Below are positions 38,994 to 46,751 of a DNA stretch of 64,000 nucleotides, piece after piece. The stretch is taken from assembly GCF_902502825.2 (NCBI RefSeq), contig NZ_LR723670.1:310001-374000 (forward strand). The letters run 5' to 3'. The stretch is from Pseudorhizobium flavum (GTDB taxonomy: Bacteria; Pseudomonadota; Alphaproteobacteria; Rhizobiales; Rhizobiaceae). The position numbers and the translations under genes are program-made. Position 1 is the stretch's first letter. The number at the start of each line of letters is the position of its first letter. The notes under the pieces were generated by a model. It did no database searches. It was not told where the DNA came from and saw only the letters and a program-made list of their open reading frames with translations.

Positions 38994-40543
38994 ATTGCAG
39001 TCTCCAGTTTCCCCTCGACGAGGTCGCCCTCGGCGCTCATCCTGATCTTGCCGGTCGTCGTTCGCGGCAGCATATCCCGGAACTCAACCATCTTCGGCAC
39101 CATGTAATCCTCTAGCTGGCTGGCGCAGTGACGCATGACGTCGCGCTCCGATAGCGCGCAGCCGGGTTCTAGCGCCACATGGGCGCAGACGACCTGGCCG
39201 AAGACCGGATCGTCCATTCCCGTCACCGCCGCCTCCCGGACACCGGGCAGGGCGTAGAGCACCCGCTCGACCTCCTGCGGGCTCACCTTCTCGCCGCGAG
39301 TCTTGATGATGTCGTCCTTGCGGCTGACGAAATAGAGAAAGCCGTCCGCATCCATCCGGAAGAGGTCGCCCGTTCGAAGGCGTCTTCCGCCCTCGATTTC
39401 CGTCGGGCGTTGCCTCGGGCCCGCCTCGTCGCCCCAGTAGCCGGCCATGACATGCGGCCCCTCGACCACCAACTCGCCCACCTCCCCGGGATTGCAGGGT
39501 TGGCCGTCGTCCCCCACGACATAGGCGCGCGTGCCTGGAATGGCCTTGCCGACGGATGTCGGGCGGCGTGCGATTTCAGTCGGCTCCAGATAGCTCACCC
39601 GCAGACACTCGGTCTGGCCATACATGATGAAGATCAGAGTGCCCGGCATCATTCCCCTGAGCCGTCCGGACAAGGCGGGCGGCAGCGCCGCTGCGGCGCT
39701 CGTGACGTAGCGAAGGGAGGCGAACTGGTCGTCAGGAAGGTCCTTCATGCCGGCAATCAGCGCGGCCATGGCCGGCACCAGGGGCAACCCTGTCGCCTTC
39801 TCCGCGGCAAGCCGGTCGAGGATCGTGCGAGGAAAGGCAAAGCTCTTCTCCAGCACCAGCCTTCCACCAACCGAGGCCATCGTCACCATCTGCGTGATGC
39901 CGTAGCCGAAGGAAAGCGGCAGAACGCTCAGGACGACGTCGTCCTCGGTATTGCCGAGATAGCCTGCGATCGACTGGCAGGCGGCATCGACATTTGCATG
40001 CGTCAGCATCACGCCCTTCGGGCGTCCCGTGGAGCCGGAAGTATGAATGAGGAGGGCGAGTTCCGACTCGTTCGCGCGCAGCTCGGGCCGAGCCGTTGGC
40101 CCGCCGAATGTCATAGACGCGAACGACAGCGCATCCCCGACGGCATTATTCGCCCCTTCCGTGGTGATGACGATGGACTGGCAGCCGCTTGCCCCGATCG
40201 CCGCCTGGACGGACAGGATCTGCCGCGCCTGAGTCACGACTGCTGCGGGCCGGATGCTTGAAAATATGGCTGCGAGCTTCTCCGATTTCATCGAGGGATA
40301 AAGCGGACAGGCTACGGCACCGGCCTTCCAGGCTGCAAAGAAGCTTAGCGGAGCCTCAATCCCGTTCTCCAGCAGCAGCGCCACCCGGTCTCCCGGCTGG
40401 ACCCCGGCCTTGCGGAGCGCGGCGGCCAGGTGATCGGATCGGGTATCGAACTCGGCATAGCTCAGGCGGCATCCACCGGCGACAAGAGCGACCTTGTCGG
40501 GATAGCGGCGGGCGCTTTCGCGGAGCCTTGCCTCGAGCCGCAT
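38990..40543 (-). CDS. AMP-forming acyl/aryl ligase in an ACP operon
   Basis: A 517-residue ANL-superfamily ligase. P-loop ALLIHTSGSTGRPKGVMLTH (about 155-174), A5 IFIMYGQTECLRVSYL (about 303-318), A7/A8 RTGDLFRMDADGF and SRKDDIIKTRGEKVSPQEVE, and catalytic Lys at about 499 in PRTTTGKIRM are present, so it should be active. It starts at ATG 40543, 8 bases after the ACP stop; the TTG at 40561 is less likely. With an ACP upstream and a NadE-like gene overlapping downstream, it probably loads an acyl or amino acid onto that carrier. The substrate is unknown; it is not a second fadD by context. Confidence 0.82.
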   Translation of the reverse strand: MRLEARLRESARRYPDKVALVAGGCRLSYAEFDTRSDHLAAALRKAGVQPGDRVALLLENGIEAPLSFFAAWKAGAVACPLYPSMKSEKLAAIFSSIRPAAVVTQARQILSVQAAIGASGCQSIVITTEGANNAVGDALSFASMTFGGPTARPELRANESELALLIHTSGSTGRPKGVMLTHANVDAACQSIAGYLGNTEDDVVLSVLPLSFGYGITQMVTMASVGGRLVLEKSFAFPRTILDRLAAEKATGLPLVPAMAALIAGMKDLPDDQFASLRYVTSAAAALPPALSGRLRGMMPGTLIFIMYGQTECLRVSYLEPTEIARRPTSVGKAIPGTRAYVVGDDGQPCNPGEVGELVVEGPHVMAGYWGDEAGPRQRPTEIEGGRRLRTGDLFRMDADGFLYFVSRKDDIIKTRGEKVSPQEVERVLYALPGVREAAVTGMDDPVFGQVVCAHVALEPGCALSERDVMRHCASQLEDYMVPKMVEFRDMLPRTTTGKIRMSAEGDLVEGKLETAI

Positions 40544-40550
40544 CGGGGTT

Positions 40551-40808
40551 TCAGGCGGCAACCGGCAGCTTGCGCGCCAGGTAATTGGTCATGGCATCGA
40601 CGCTGTCGAGGTTTTGCGGGATAATCTCTTCATCCGCGATGCTGATGCCGTAACTGGTCTCCAGAAAAGCGATCAACTCGAGGACTCCGGTTGAATCCAT
40701 TACGCCGCTTTCCAGCAGAGACTGGTCATCGGCGATCTCCGCATCCGCGCGAAAAAGGAAGTTTTCGGCAATGAACTCGCGCACCGCGGGTCGGAATCTC
40801 TGGCTCAT
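40551..40808 (-). CDS. Acyl carrier protein (stand-alone)
   Basis: An 85-residue acidic four-helix carrier. The phosphopantetheine site is Ser39 in SGVMDSTGVLELIAFLE (DSTGVLEL is close to the DSLDTVEL type). It is unlike the fatty-acid AcpP in sequence and stands alone with an AMP-ligase and a NadE-like gene downstream in the same operon. Such pairs usually serve a dedicated acyl or aminoacyl transfer pathway. It starts at ATG 40808 in a 231-base divergent region shared with xthA. Confidence 0.9.
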   Translation of the reverse strand: MSQRFRPAVREFIAENFLFRADAEIADDQSLLESGVMDSTGVLELIAFLETSYGISIADEEIIPQNLDSVDAMTNYLARKLPVAA

Positions 40809-41039
40809 GACTGGTCGCTCCGAGGTATATCTCTATCTGCAATGCCGTCGCGTATGGATTTGCGGCATGTCTCAACGAGAATTCACCATGACACCGTCAC
40901 CTGAATCTTTCGCTAAATGGCATCGTAAAGACTTCGCAAAACATGCAGAGGTTGTAATGTTCGACAATGGTGGCGCGATGCGATCGAGTGGCCCGACGGA
41001 CAACGCTTCATCCTTCGCGGTCATGAAATCTGTGCCGGC

Positions 41040-41816
41040 ATGAAGATTGCGACCTTCAACGTCAACGGTGTCAACGGCCGGATCGACACCCTTCTCCGCT
41101 GGCTCGACGAGGCGCGTCCTGACGTGGTCTGCCTACAGGAGTTGAAGGCGCCGCAGGAGAAGTTTCCCCACCGTGCCCTGGACAAGGCAGGTTATGGGGC
41201 GGTCTGGCACGGGCAGCAGCGCTGGAACGGGGTGGCCATCCTGGCACGCGATGTTGAGCCGATCGAGACGCGCCGCGGCCTGGGCGGTGATCCGGACGAC
41301 AGCCACAGTCGGTATGTCGAAGCGGCCGTCAACGGCGTGCTGATCGGCTGCCTCTATGCGCCGAACGGAAATCCGGCGCCGGGCTCCAAGTTCGACTACA
41401 AGCTCTCCTGGTACGAGCGCTTTCTTGCTCACACGCAACACCTCTTGAAGACGGGCGCTCCGGTGGTGCTCGCAGGCGACTACAATATCATGCCGACGGA
41501 CCTCGACGTCTATGCGCCGGAGCGCTGGCAGGACGATGCGCTGTTCCGACCCGAGGTGCGCGAGGTCTTCCGCAACCTCATCGCGCAGGGCTGGATGGAC
41601 GCCCTGCGCCAGCTTCATCCCGATGAACGGATCTACACCTTCTGGGACTATTTCCGGAACGCCTGGGGTCGCAATGCCGGCCTCCGCCTCGACCACCTGC
41701 TGCTCAGCCCGTGCGTTGCGGGCCGTCTGGACGCGGCCGGCGTCGACCGCCACGTGCGCGGCTGGGACCATGCCAGCGACCACGCGCCGGTATGGGTTAC
41801 ACTTCTGGATGAGTGA
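41040..41816 (+). CDS. xthA: Exodeoxyribonuclease III
   Basis: A 258-residue AP endonuclease/3' exonuclease of base-excision repair. The metal Glu lies in VCLQELKAPQEKFP (about 30-43), then the active-site Asp/Asn pair in VLAGDYNIMPTDLDVY (about 142-157), and GLRLDHLLLSP and ASDHAPVWVTL near the end hold the remaining catalytic residues. Start ATG 41040 gives the family start MKIATFNVNGV. Divergent from the ACP operon. Confidence 0.95.
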   Translation: MKIATFNVNGVNGRIDTLLRWLDEARPDVVCLQELKAPQEKFPHRALDKAGYGAVWHGQQRWNGVAILARDVEPIETRRGLGGDPDDSHSRYVEAAVNGVLIGCLYAPNGNPAPGSKFDYKLSWYERFLAHTQHLLKTGAPVVLAGDYNIMPTDLDVYAPERWQDDALFRPEVREVFRNLIAQGWMDALRQLHPDERIYTFWDYFRNAWGRNAGLRLDHLLLSPCVAGRLDAAGVDRHVRGWDHASDHAPVWVTLLDE

Positions 41817-41855
41817 GGAGCCGGCACGGATGAGAAGGTCCGCGCCGGCAATGGG

Positions 41856-42782
41856 TCAGAGGGCAGCCCGCTTGTCGCGGCGGCCGAGCCGCTGCAACAG
41901 ATAGTCCACCTCGGCCCGCGCCGTCTCCGAAAGGGCAAGCCCCGGCTTGCGCTGCGCATCCGATGTGATCACGCCACGCCGCTTCAGCACGTGCTTGCGC
42001 ACGGCAAGCCCGATGCCGAGCTGCTGCTCGTAGCGGATCAGCGGCAGGTGTGCATCGAAAAGGTCGTGCGCCTCGTCTCGCTTTCCCGCGGCGAACAAGC
42101 CGATCAGCTCTGTCAGCATGTCCGGGAAGCCATATCCCGTCATTGCGCCATCGGCGCCACGTTCCGGTTCAAAATCCAGGAACATGCCGCCATTGCCGCA
42201 GAGGATCGAGAACGGCCGAAGCTCGCCCGCCTTCTGCAGGGCGCGCAGCCTGGAGATCTTTTCCAGCCCCGGCCAGTCCTCATGCTTCAGCATCAGGCAG
42301 GAGGAATGGTTAGAAATGACCTTCGCCACCACGCTCACTGACATGACGACGTTCAGCGTCAGCGGGTAGTCCTGCAACACCCAAGGCACGTCGTCGCCGA
42401 CCGCCTCCACGGCCTGCCCAAAGTAGTTGATGATCTGCTCGTCTGTCCGCAGCGCGGGCGTCGGCGCGATCATCACGCCGGCCGCCCCCATGTCCATCGC
42501 ATCGCGGGCGAGCGAGCGCATCGCAGCAAATCCGGGAGCCGAGACGCCGACAATCACGGGCACTCGCGAGCGGCCGACCACCTGCCGGATGATCGCCCGG
42601 CTCTCCGACGGCTCGAGCTTCGGGGCTTCCCCCATGATGCCGAGGATGGTGATCCCGGTACAGCCGCTGTCCTGGTAGAAATCCGTCAGCCGGTCGACCG
42701 ACGGCGTATCGAGCGAGCCGTCCGGCAGGAACGGCGTGGTGGCGATGGCGTAGACGCCTTTTGATTGCGCGGAAAAGCTCAC
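41856..42782 (-). CDS. DapA/HpaI-type class I aldolase family protein (dihydrodipicolinate synthase-like)
   Basis: A 308-residue TIM-barrel Schiff-base lyase of the DHDPS/NAL family. GVYAIATTPFLPDGSLD opens the barrel, ILGIMGEAPKLEPSE replaces the GTTGE motif, and LMLKHEDWPGLEKI holds the likely Schiff-base Lys (canonical GIKDS is altered to MLKHE). It is therefore a paralogue with a substrate other than pyruvate plus aspartate semialdehyde. The start is GTG 42782, overlapping the upstream stop as GTGA with AAGGA seven bases before. It is coupled to an RraA-like gene, a combination seen for hydroxy-oxo-acid catabolism. Confidence 0.78.
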   Translation of the reverse strand: MSFSAQSKGVYAIATTPFLPDGSLDTPSVDRLTDFYQDSGCTGITILGIMGEAPKLEPSESRAIIRQVVGRSRVPVIVGVSAPGFAAMRSLARDAMDMGAAGVMIAPTPALRTDEQIINYFGQAVEAVGDDVPWVLQDYPLTLNVVMSVSVVAKVISNHSSCLMLKHEDWPGLEKISRLRALQKAGELRPFSILCGNGGMFLDFEPERGADGAMTGYGFPDMLTELIGLFAAGKRDEAHDLFDAHLPLIRYEQQLGIGLAVRKHVLKRRGVITSDAQRKPGLALSETARAEVDYLLQRLGRRDKRAAL

Positions 42783-43480
42783 TGGGCGTCCTTCCATGCC
42801 TGGTAGCGCGCCTTGGTCTCGGCATTCATCGGATAGAGGCCGGGAAGCGGCACGCCGCGGTCGACCTCGGTCATGATCCAGGCTTCCATGCGCTCCTGCT
42901 CCGGCGCCTCGGCCAGTACCGCATCGAGCAGTTTCGCCGGGATCAGCACCGCGCCGTCTTCGTCCACGACGACGATGTCGTCCGGGTAAACGGCGACGCC
43001 GCCGCAGGCGATCGGCTCCTGCCAGCCGACAAAAGTAAGGCCTGCAACGGACGGTGGCGCAGCGACGCCGTTGCACCAGACATCGAGGCCGGTGCCCAGC
43101 ACGCCTTCCGCATCCCTTACCACGCCATCCGTCACCAGCCCGGCAACGCCCTTCTTAACCATGCGCGAGCAGAGGATGTCGCCGAAGATGCCCGCATCGA
43201 GCACGCCCATTGCGTCGGCGACGGCCACGCAGCCTTCCGGCATCGCCTCGATTGCGGCGCGGGTGGAGACCGGTGACGCCCAGCTTTCCGGCGTTGCGAG
43301 GTCTTCCCGCGCCGGCACGAAACGAAGCGTGAAAGCGGGGCCGACGACGCATCCCTGCCCAGCCTTCAGGGGCTTGGTGCCGCGCATCCAGACATTGCGC
43401 AGGCCCTTCTTCAGCAGCACGGTGGTCAGCGTAGCGGTGGAGACACCCTTCAGCGTCTCTACGATCTTCGGATCAAGCAT
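42779..43480 (-). CDS. RraA-like 4-hydroxy-4-methyl-2-oxoglutarate aldolase family protein
   Basis: A 233-residue protein of the RraA/HMG-CHA aldolase family. The metal- and substrate-binding segment FGDILCSRMVKKGVAGLV with GVVRDAEGV (the R-D pair that marks aldolase activity, about 118-140) is present, as is the late VVVDEDGAVLIPAKL. HMG aldolases cleave 4-hydroxy-4-methyl-2-oxoglutarate to pyruvate, the last step of aromatic ring degradation by the 4,5-cleavage route; a role as RNase E regulator is not likely in this setting. It leads a two-gene unit with the DapA-like gene. Confidence 0.82.
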   Translation of the reverse strand: MLDPKIVETLKGVSTATLTTVLLKKGLRNVWMRGTKPLKAGQGCVVGPAFTLRFVPAREDLATPESWASPVSTRAAIEAMPEGCVAVADAMGVLDAGIFGDILCSRMVKKGVAGLVTDGVVRDAEGVLGTGLDVWCNGVAAPPSVAGLTFVGWQEPIACGGVAVYPDDIVVVDEDGAVLIPAKLLDAVLAEAPEQERMEAWIMTEVDRGVPLPGLYPMNAETKARYQAWKDAQ

Positions 43481-43586
43481 GTAATTTCCTCGGCACTTGG
43501 GTGGCGGAACGGTCCGTCACGGCCGCGGATATTCTGTTGTCCCACAAGATGCGTCAAGCAAGGCAAACTTGCTTTCGGTTCGCCCT

Positions 43587-43766
43587 TTAGTCCTTGCCCG
43601 ACGTCCGGTCAGTATCGCCGTTATGGAAGATCCGTCGGTCGTCATCGGCCGCGCCGACGTCGAACTCTTCCACGGGCGAGATCGGCGAATTCGCGGAGAC
43701 CTTTGCCTGCTCGTCGGTCTTCTGCTGGGCTTCCTGCTTGGTCTCTTGCTTGTCAGTATGGTTCAT
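43587..43766 (-). CDS. Small hydrophilic protein of unknown function
   Basis: A 59-residue Gln/Glu/Lys-rich protein (MNHTDKQETKQEAQQKTDEQ at the start). It is preceded by a strong AGGAGG (43778-43773) six bases before ATG 43766 and by a 15-base palindrome (43780-43794). No family is recognised. Low-complexity, disordered-looking proteins of this kind are frequent in rhizobia. The overlapping plus-strand frame is hydrophobic and has no ribosome binding site, so I take the minus frame as real. ATG 43769 is an alternative start. Confidence 0.55.
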   Translation of the reverse strand: MNHTDKQETKQEAQQKTDEQAKVSANSPISPVEEFDVGAADDDRRIFHNGDTDRTSGKD

Positions 43767-43779
43767 CATCTGCCTCCTG

Positions 43780-43794
43780 GTTCTCAATGAGAAC
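43780..43794. promoter_or_regulatory. Perfect palindrome before the small hydrophilic gene
   Basis: GTTCTCAATGAGAAC: 7-bp arms GTTCTCA/TGAGAAC around a central A, ending two bases upstream of the AGGAGG of the small gene. It may be an operator or form an RNA hairpin beside the ribosome binding site. Confidence 0.4.
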
Positions 43795-43890
43795 GAGCGA
43801 AAGCAGGGTTTGTTCGCATAAGGACGAAAGCGTATCGTTCAGCGACCGTGGTCTGGCACCGATTAAACCTAATCTGTCGAAACCCCGTCG

Positions 43891-44085
43891 CTAACGAAAC
43901 CACCGCTCCGCCGCCGCGAGAAGCTCCTCCTCGGACCTCACGCCGTCCTGGAACAGTCGCACCAGCAGCATCGCCAGTTCGTCGGGATGGGTGTCGTGCT
44001 CGGGTATCACCTGTGCGAACACCCGTTCGAGCAAGGCAAGGTCCTCGGGACGAAGAAGAACATCGGAGGGAATACGGCCACGCAT
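43891..44085 (-). CDS. Small protein of unknown function
   Basis: A 64-residue, amphipathic helical protein (PEDLALLERVFAQVIPEHDT, then DELAMLLVRLFQDGVRSEEE and LLAAAERWFR). The composition and helical periodicity look like a real conserved small protein, and its codons are normal for the genome. The ribosome binding site is weak. It lies between the small hydrophilic gene and tRNA-Thr. No family is recognised. Confidence 0.5.
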   Translation of the reverse strand: MRGRIPSDVLLRPEDLALLERVFAQVIPEHDTHPDELAMLLVRLFQDGVRSEEELLAAAERWFR

Positions 44086-44134
44086 GGTGACACGCTACGG
44101 CCCGAAAAGGCTTTAGGCAAGAGTGTGTGGTAAA

Positions 44135-44210
44135 TGGTGCCGCTTACGTGACTCGAACACGTGACCCCATCATTACGAATGATGTGCTCTACCGACTGAG
44201 CTAAAGCGGC
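44135..44210 (-). tRNA. tRNA-Thr (anticodon CGT)
   Basis: On the minus strand: acceptor GCCGCTT/AAGCGGC, D arm TAGCTCAGTCGGTAGAGC, anticodon loop TTCGTAA giving CGT, T arm GTTCGAGT, discriminator A and encoded CCA (44137-44135). 76 bases. Reads ACG. Confidence 0.96.
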
Positions 44211-44324
44211 ATGACAGGCCGGCGCGCCGGCTGCGATGTGATGCGGCTGATACAGGCAAAGAACGCCGATTTCAAGCCGGGAATTTTTCCGTACCGGAAA
44301 TTTACCGGCGGGGCACTGTCGGTC

Positions 44325-45281
44325 TCAACGGCAGAGCCGCTCGCGTGTGGTGCGATATTCCCGTTCCAGCCGGTCGACCAATTCCGCTACCGGAACGACA
44401 GCCTTGACGGACCCGACTCCCTGGCCCGCGCCCCAGATGTCCTTCCAGGCCTTCGCGCCGGTTGTCGCCTTGTCGAAATCCATTTTAGAGGGATCGGCGA
44501 CGGGCAGATTCTCCGGATCCATGCCTGAAGCAAGGATCGAGCCCTTCAGATAGTTGCCGTGGATTCCGGTGAAATAGTTCGAGTAGACGATGTCGGCAGC
44601 CTGGGACTGGGCGATCATCTGCTTGTAGGCATCTGCCGCGCGTGCCTCTTCGGTGGCGATGAAGGGCGTGCCGATATAGGCCATGTCGGCGCCCATGGCC
44701 TGAGCGGCCAGGATCCCGCCGCCCGTGCCGATGGCGCCGGCAAGCAGCAGGGGGCCATCGAACCATTCACGGATCTCCTGCACCAGTGCGAACGGTGAGA
44801 GTGTGCCGGCATGGCCGCCCGCGCCGGCAGCCACCGCGATCAGCCCGTCTGCCCCCTTGCGGATCGCCGAATTGGCGTGCCGGTTGTTGATCACGTCGTG
44901 CAGCACGATGCCTCCATAGGAATGAACGGCGGCATTGACCTCGGGGACGGCGCCCAGCGAAGAGATGACGATCGGCACCTTGTATTTCACGCACATCATC
45001 AGGTCGTGCTCCAGCCGCTTGTTGGAGGTGTGCACGATCTGGTTGACGGCGAAGGGGGCGGCCGGTTTATCGGGATTGGCGGCGTCATGCGCGGCAAGCT
45101 CTTCCGTGATCATCGCCAGCCATTCGTCGAGCTGGCTCTCCGGCCGCGCATTGAGCGCCGGAAAAGCGCCCACCACCCCGGCCTTGCATTGGGCCAGCGT
45201 CAGCGCCGGATGTGAGATGATGAAGAGCGGAGAGGCGACAACCGGCAGGCGCAGTTTGTCCTTCAGGATGGGCGGCAGCAT
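44325..45281 (-). CDS. Nitronate monooxygenase / NPD-type FMN oxidoreductase
   Basis: A 318-residue FMN-dependent TIM-barrel protein of the 2-nitropropane dioxygenase family. LRLPVVASPLFIISHPAL opens the barrel; GLIAVAAGAGGHAGTLSPFA (with the His near FMN, about 145-164) and LAGAIGTGGGILAAQAMGAD (about 178-197) are family marks. Members oxidise alkyl nitronates or act as FMN enzymes in acyl-CoA routes. ATG 45281 has GAGGAGG just before it. A perfect 9+9 palindrome (45296-45317) upstream suggests control by a catabolic repressor shared with fadD. Confidence 0.85.
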   Translation of the reverse strand: MLPPILKDKLRLPVVASPLFIISHPALTLAQCKAGVVGAFPALNARPESQLDEWLAMITEELAAHDAANPDKPAAPFAVNQIVHTSNKRLEHDLMMCVKYKVPIVISSLGAVPEVNAAVHSYGGIVLHDVINNRHANSAIRKGADGLIAVAAGAGGHAGTLSPFALVQEIREWFDGPLLLAGAIGTGGGILAAQAMGADMAYIGTPFIATEEARAADAYKQMIAQSQAADIVYSNYFTGIHGNYLKGSILASGMDPENLPVADPSKMDFDKATTGAKAWKDIWGAGQGVGSVKAVVPVAELVDRLEREYRTTRERLCR

Positions 45282-45295
45282 CAAATCCTCCTCGG

Positions 45296-45317
45296 CTTAC
45301 GTTTACGCAAACGTAAG
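45296..45317. promoter_or_regulatory. Perfect CTTACGTTT palindrome before the nitronate monooxygenase gene
   Basis: CTTACGTTT-ACGC-AAACGTAAG: 9-bp perfect arms with a 4-base centre, only 15 bases before the start codon and next to the ribosome binding site, so a bound protein would block transcription. A related half site AAACGTAA lies at 45433-45440 before the next gene and ACGTAAACGT at 36258-36267 before fadD. Confidence 0.6.
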
Positions 45318-45483
45318 CTTCCCTAGCAGAGGCGGACGGATTCGAAAAGGGTCATGGGAGTGCAGGTGAGAGAGCCGGCCGCAGATTCGACAGAATGCCG
45401 GTGCTTGCAGTTCGTGAGCGGAAAGATTACCGAAACGTAAAGGCAGGCGCCGGACGCGAGGCGATGACAGGGCAGGATTGGCA

Positions 45484-46749
45484 TTGAGCGGTTTGGAAAC
45501 AGCGATCAGAAACGCGTTGGAAAAGTCCGAGCGCACCAATCCCGATGTCCGGGCCCGCATCTATCAGTCCGCGCGGCAGGCCTTGGATGCCGGGCTGAAG
45601 AAGCAGGGCGTTTCCGATGAGCAGGTGGTTCTGGCGCAGCACCAGCGGCTCGAACAGAAGATACGGGAAATCGAGTTCGAGGAGCGGAAGGCCGTCGCAG
45701 CTGCCGCGTCGATCCCGGCTGCTGCGACACCACCCGCTGCGCCTCGGGTAGCACCGGCGGAGGCGCCTGCCGCTACCTCACCTGCAGTGTCTCCAGCTGC
45801 CTCCCCGATTGCCCCACCGGTCTCTTCGGGTGTTTCGCGGGACGCGTCGCGTTCCACTGCGTCCCGGCCGCAGGATGACGCGCCCCTTCTGGGTGGGGCG
45901 ACGCGCGATGCCAGTCGGGACATCTCCAGCGCGCCAGGTGTGGCCAGTGCCTCCGGCCTCGATTCCCTGCGCGCCGCTCGGGATATTCCTTTCGAGGGCG
46001 GGCAGGAGCCGCAGGCGGCCCCGCTTCCGGTAGGCGAAGCGCGCGAAGCGAGACGGCCGCGCGACGAGACCCTGCTCGAAACCCGACCCGAACGCACGGC
46101 AAAGCCGCGCCGGCGCCGCGGTTTCCTGTCCGTGCTCTTTGCATGGCTCGTCTTCTTTATCCTGGTCGGTCTTGCGGCCTGGTGGGCCTATTCGTCCGGC
46201 CTCATCCAGCAGTCGCTGCAGCAGGCGCTTGATGCTGCCGAACGGACGGCGGGCAGCCCATCGTCCGACCTCGGAAGCCGAGGACCCCAGAACGGTTTCT
46301 CCGAAGCGTGGACGGAAATTTTCTCCGGCGGCAATACCAACGCGCTTGAAGGTGGTGCAGCCGCTCGCCTGGAGCCGGCATCCATTCAGGGAACGACTGC
46401 GGCGCGCGTGATGTCCGGCGCGTCTACCTCCGAAGGCGATGTTTCCATTCCCGTTCCCGCGGAGATCCTGCAGGAGCTGGCGGGCAAGTCTTCCACGATC
46501 GCCTTGACCGTGCAGTCGGCAGCGGAAACGCCGGTTCAATTCTCGGTCCGTTGCGACTTCGGAAGCCTCGGCGCCTGTCCCCGCCATCGCTTCACGGCGC
46601 GGCAGGAGCGGGCGGACGTGCTGCTGCGCGTGACCTTCGAACGCTCGATTGCTCCGAACGCCCCCGGCCGGCTGGTGGTCAATACCGGCCTCGACGGCGC
46701 GGAGGCGGCTATCCTTATGCATTCGGTTCGGGTGCTTCCGGGGCAGTAG
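45484..46749 (+). CDS. Ala/Pro-rich single-pass membrane protein of unknown function
   Basis: A 421-residue protein: a helical N-terminus (SGLETAIRNALEKSERTNPD, with RARIYQSARQALDAGLKKQG), a coiled-coil stretch, a long Ala/Pro/Ser-rich disordered segment (about 80-200), a basic patch KPRRRRG, one transmembrane helix (about 213-236), and a C-terminal extracytoplasmic domain (about 300-421) that looks like a beta-rich domain. The N-terminus is cytosolic by the positive-inside rule. Likely start is TTG 45484 with AGGA at 45474-45477; TTG 45478 is also in frame. No family with known function is recognised; similar proteins are common in Rhizobiaceae. Confidence 0.7.
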   Translation: MSGLETAIRNALEKSERTNPDVRARIYQSARQALDAGLKKQGVSDEQVVLAQHQRLEQKIREIEFEERKAVAAAASIPAAATPPAAPRVAPAEAPAATSPAVSPAASPIAPPVSSGVSRDASRSTASRPQDDAPLLGGATRDASRDISSAPGVASASGLDSLRAARDIPFEGGQEPQAAPLPVGEAREARRPRDETLLETRPERTAKPRRRRGFLSVLFAWLVFFILVGLAAWWAYSSGLIQQSLQQALDAAERTAGSPSSDLGSRGPQNGFSEAWTEIFSGGNTNALEGGAAARLEPASIQGTTAARVMSGASTSEGDVSIPVPAEILQELAGKSSTIALTVQSAAETPVQFSVRCDFGSLGACPRHRFTARQERADVLLRVTFERSIAPNAPGRLVVNTGLDGAEAAILMHSVRVLPGQ

Positions 46750-46751
46750 CC

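Noticed and set aside
40771..41043. A 90-codon plus-strand frame between the ACP and xthA genes
   Set aside because: Overlaps the ACP start on the other strand, lacks a good ribosome binding site and has no recognisable domain; the region is better read as a divergent promoter.
43497..43790. A hydrophobic plus-strand frame opposite the small hydrophilic gene
   Set aside because: The minus-strand frame has AGGAGG and a plausible composition; the plus frame has neither.
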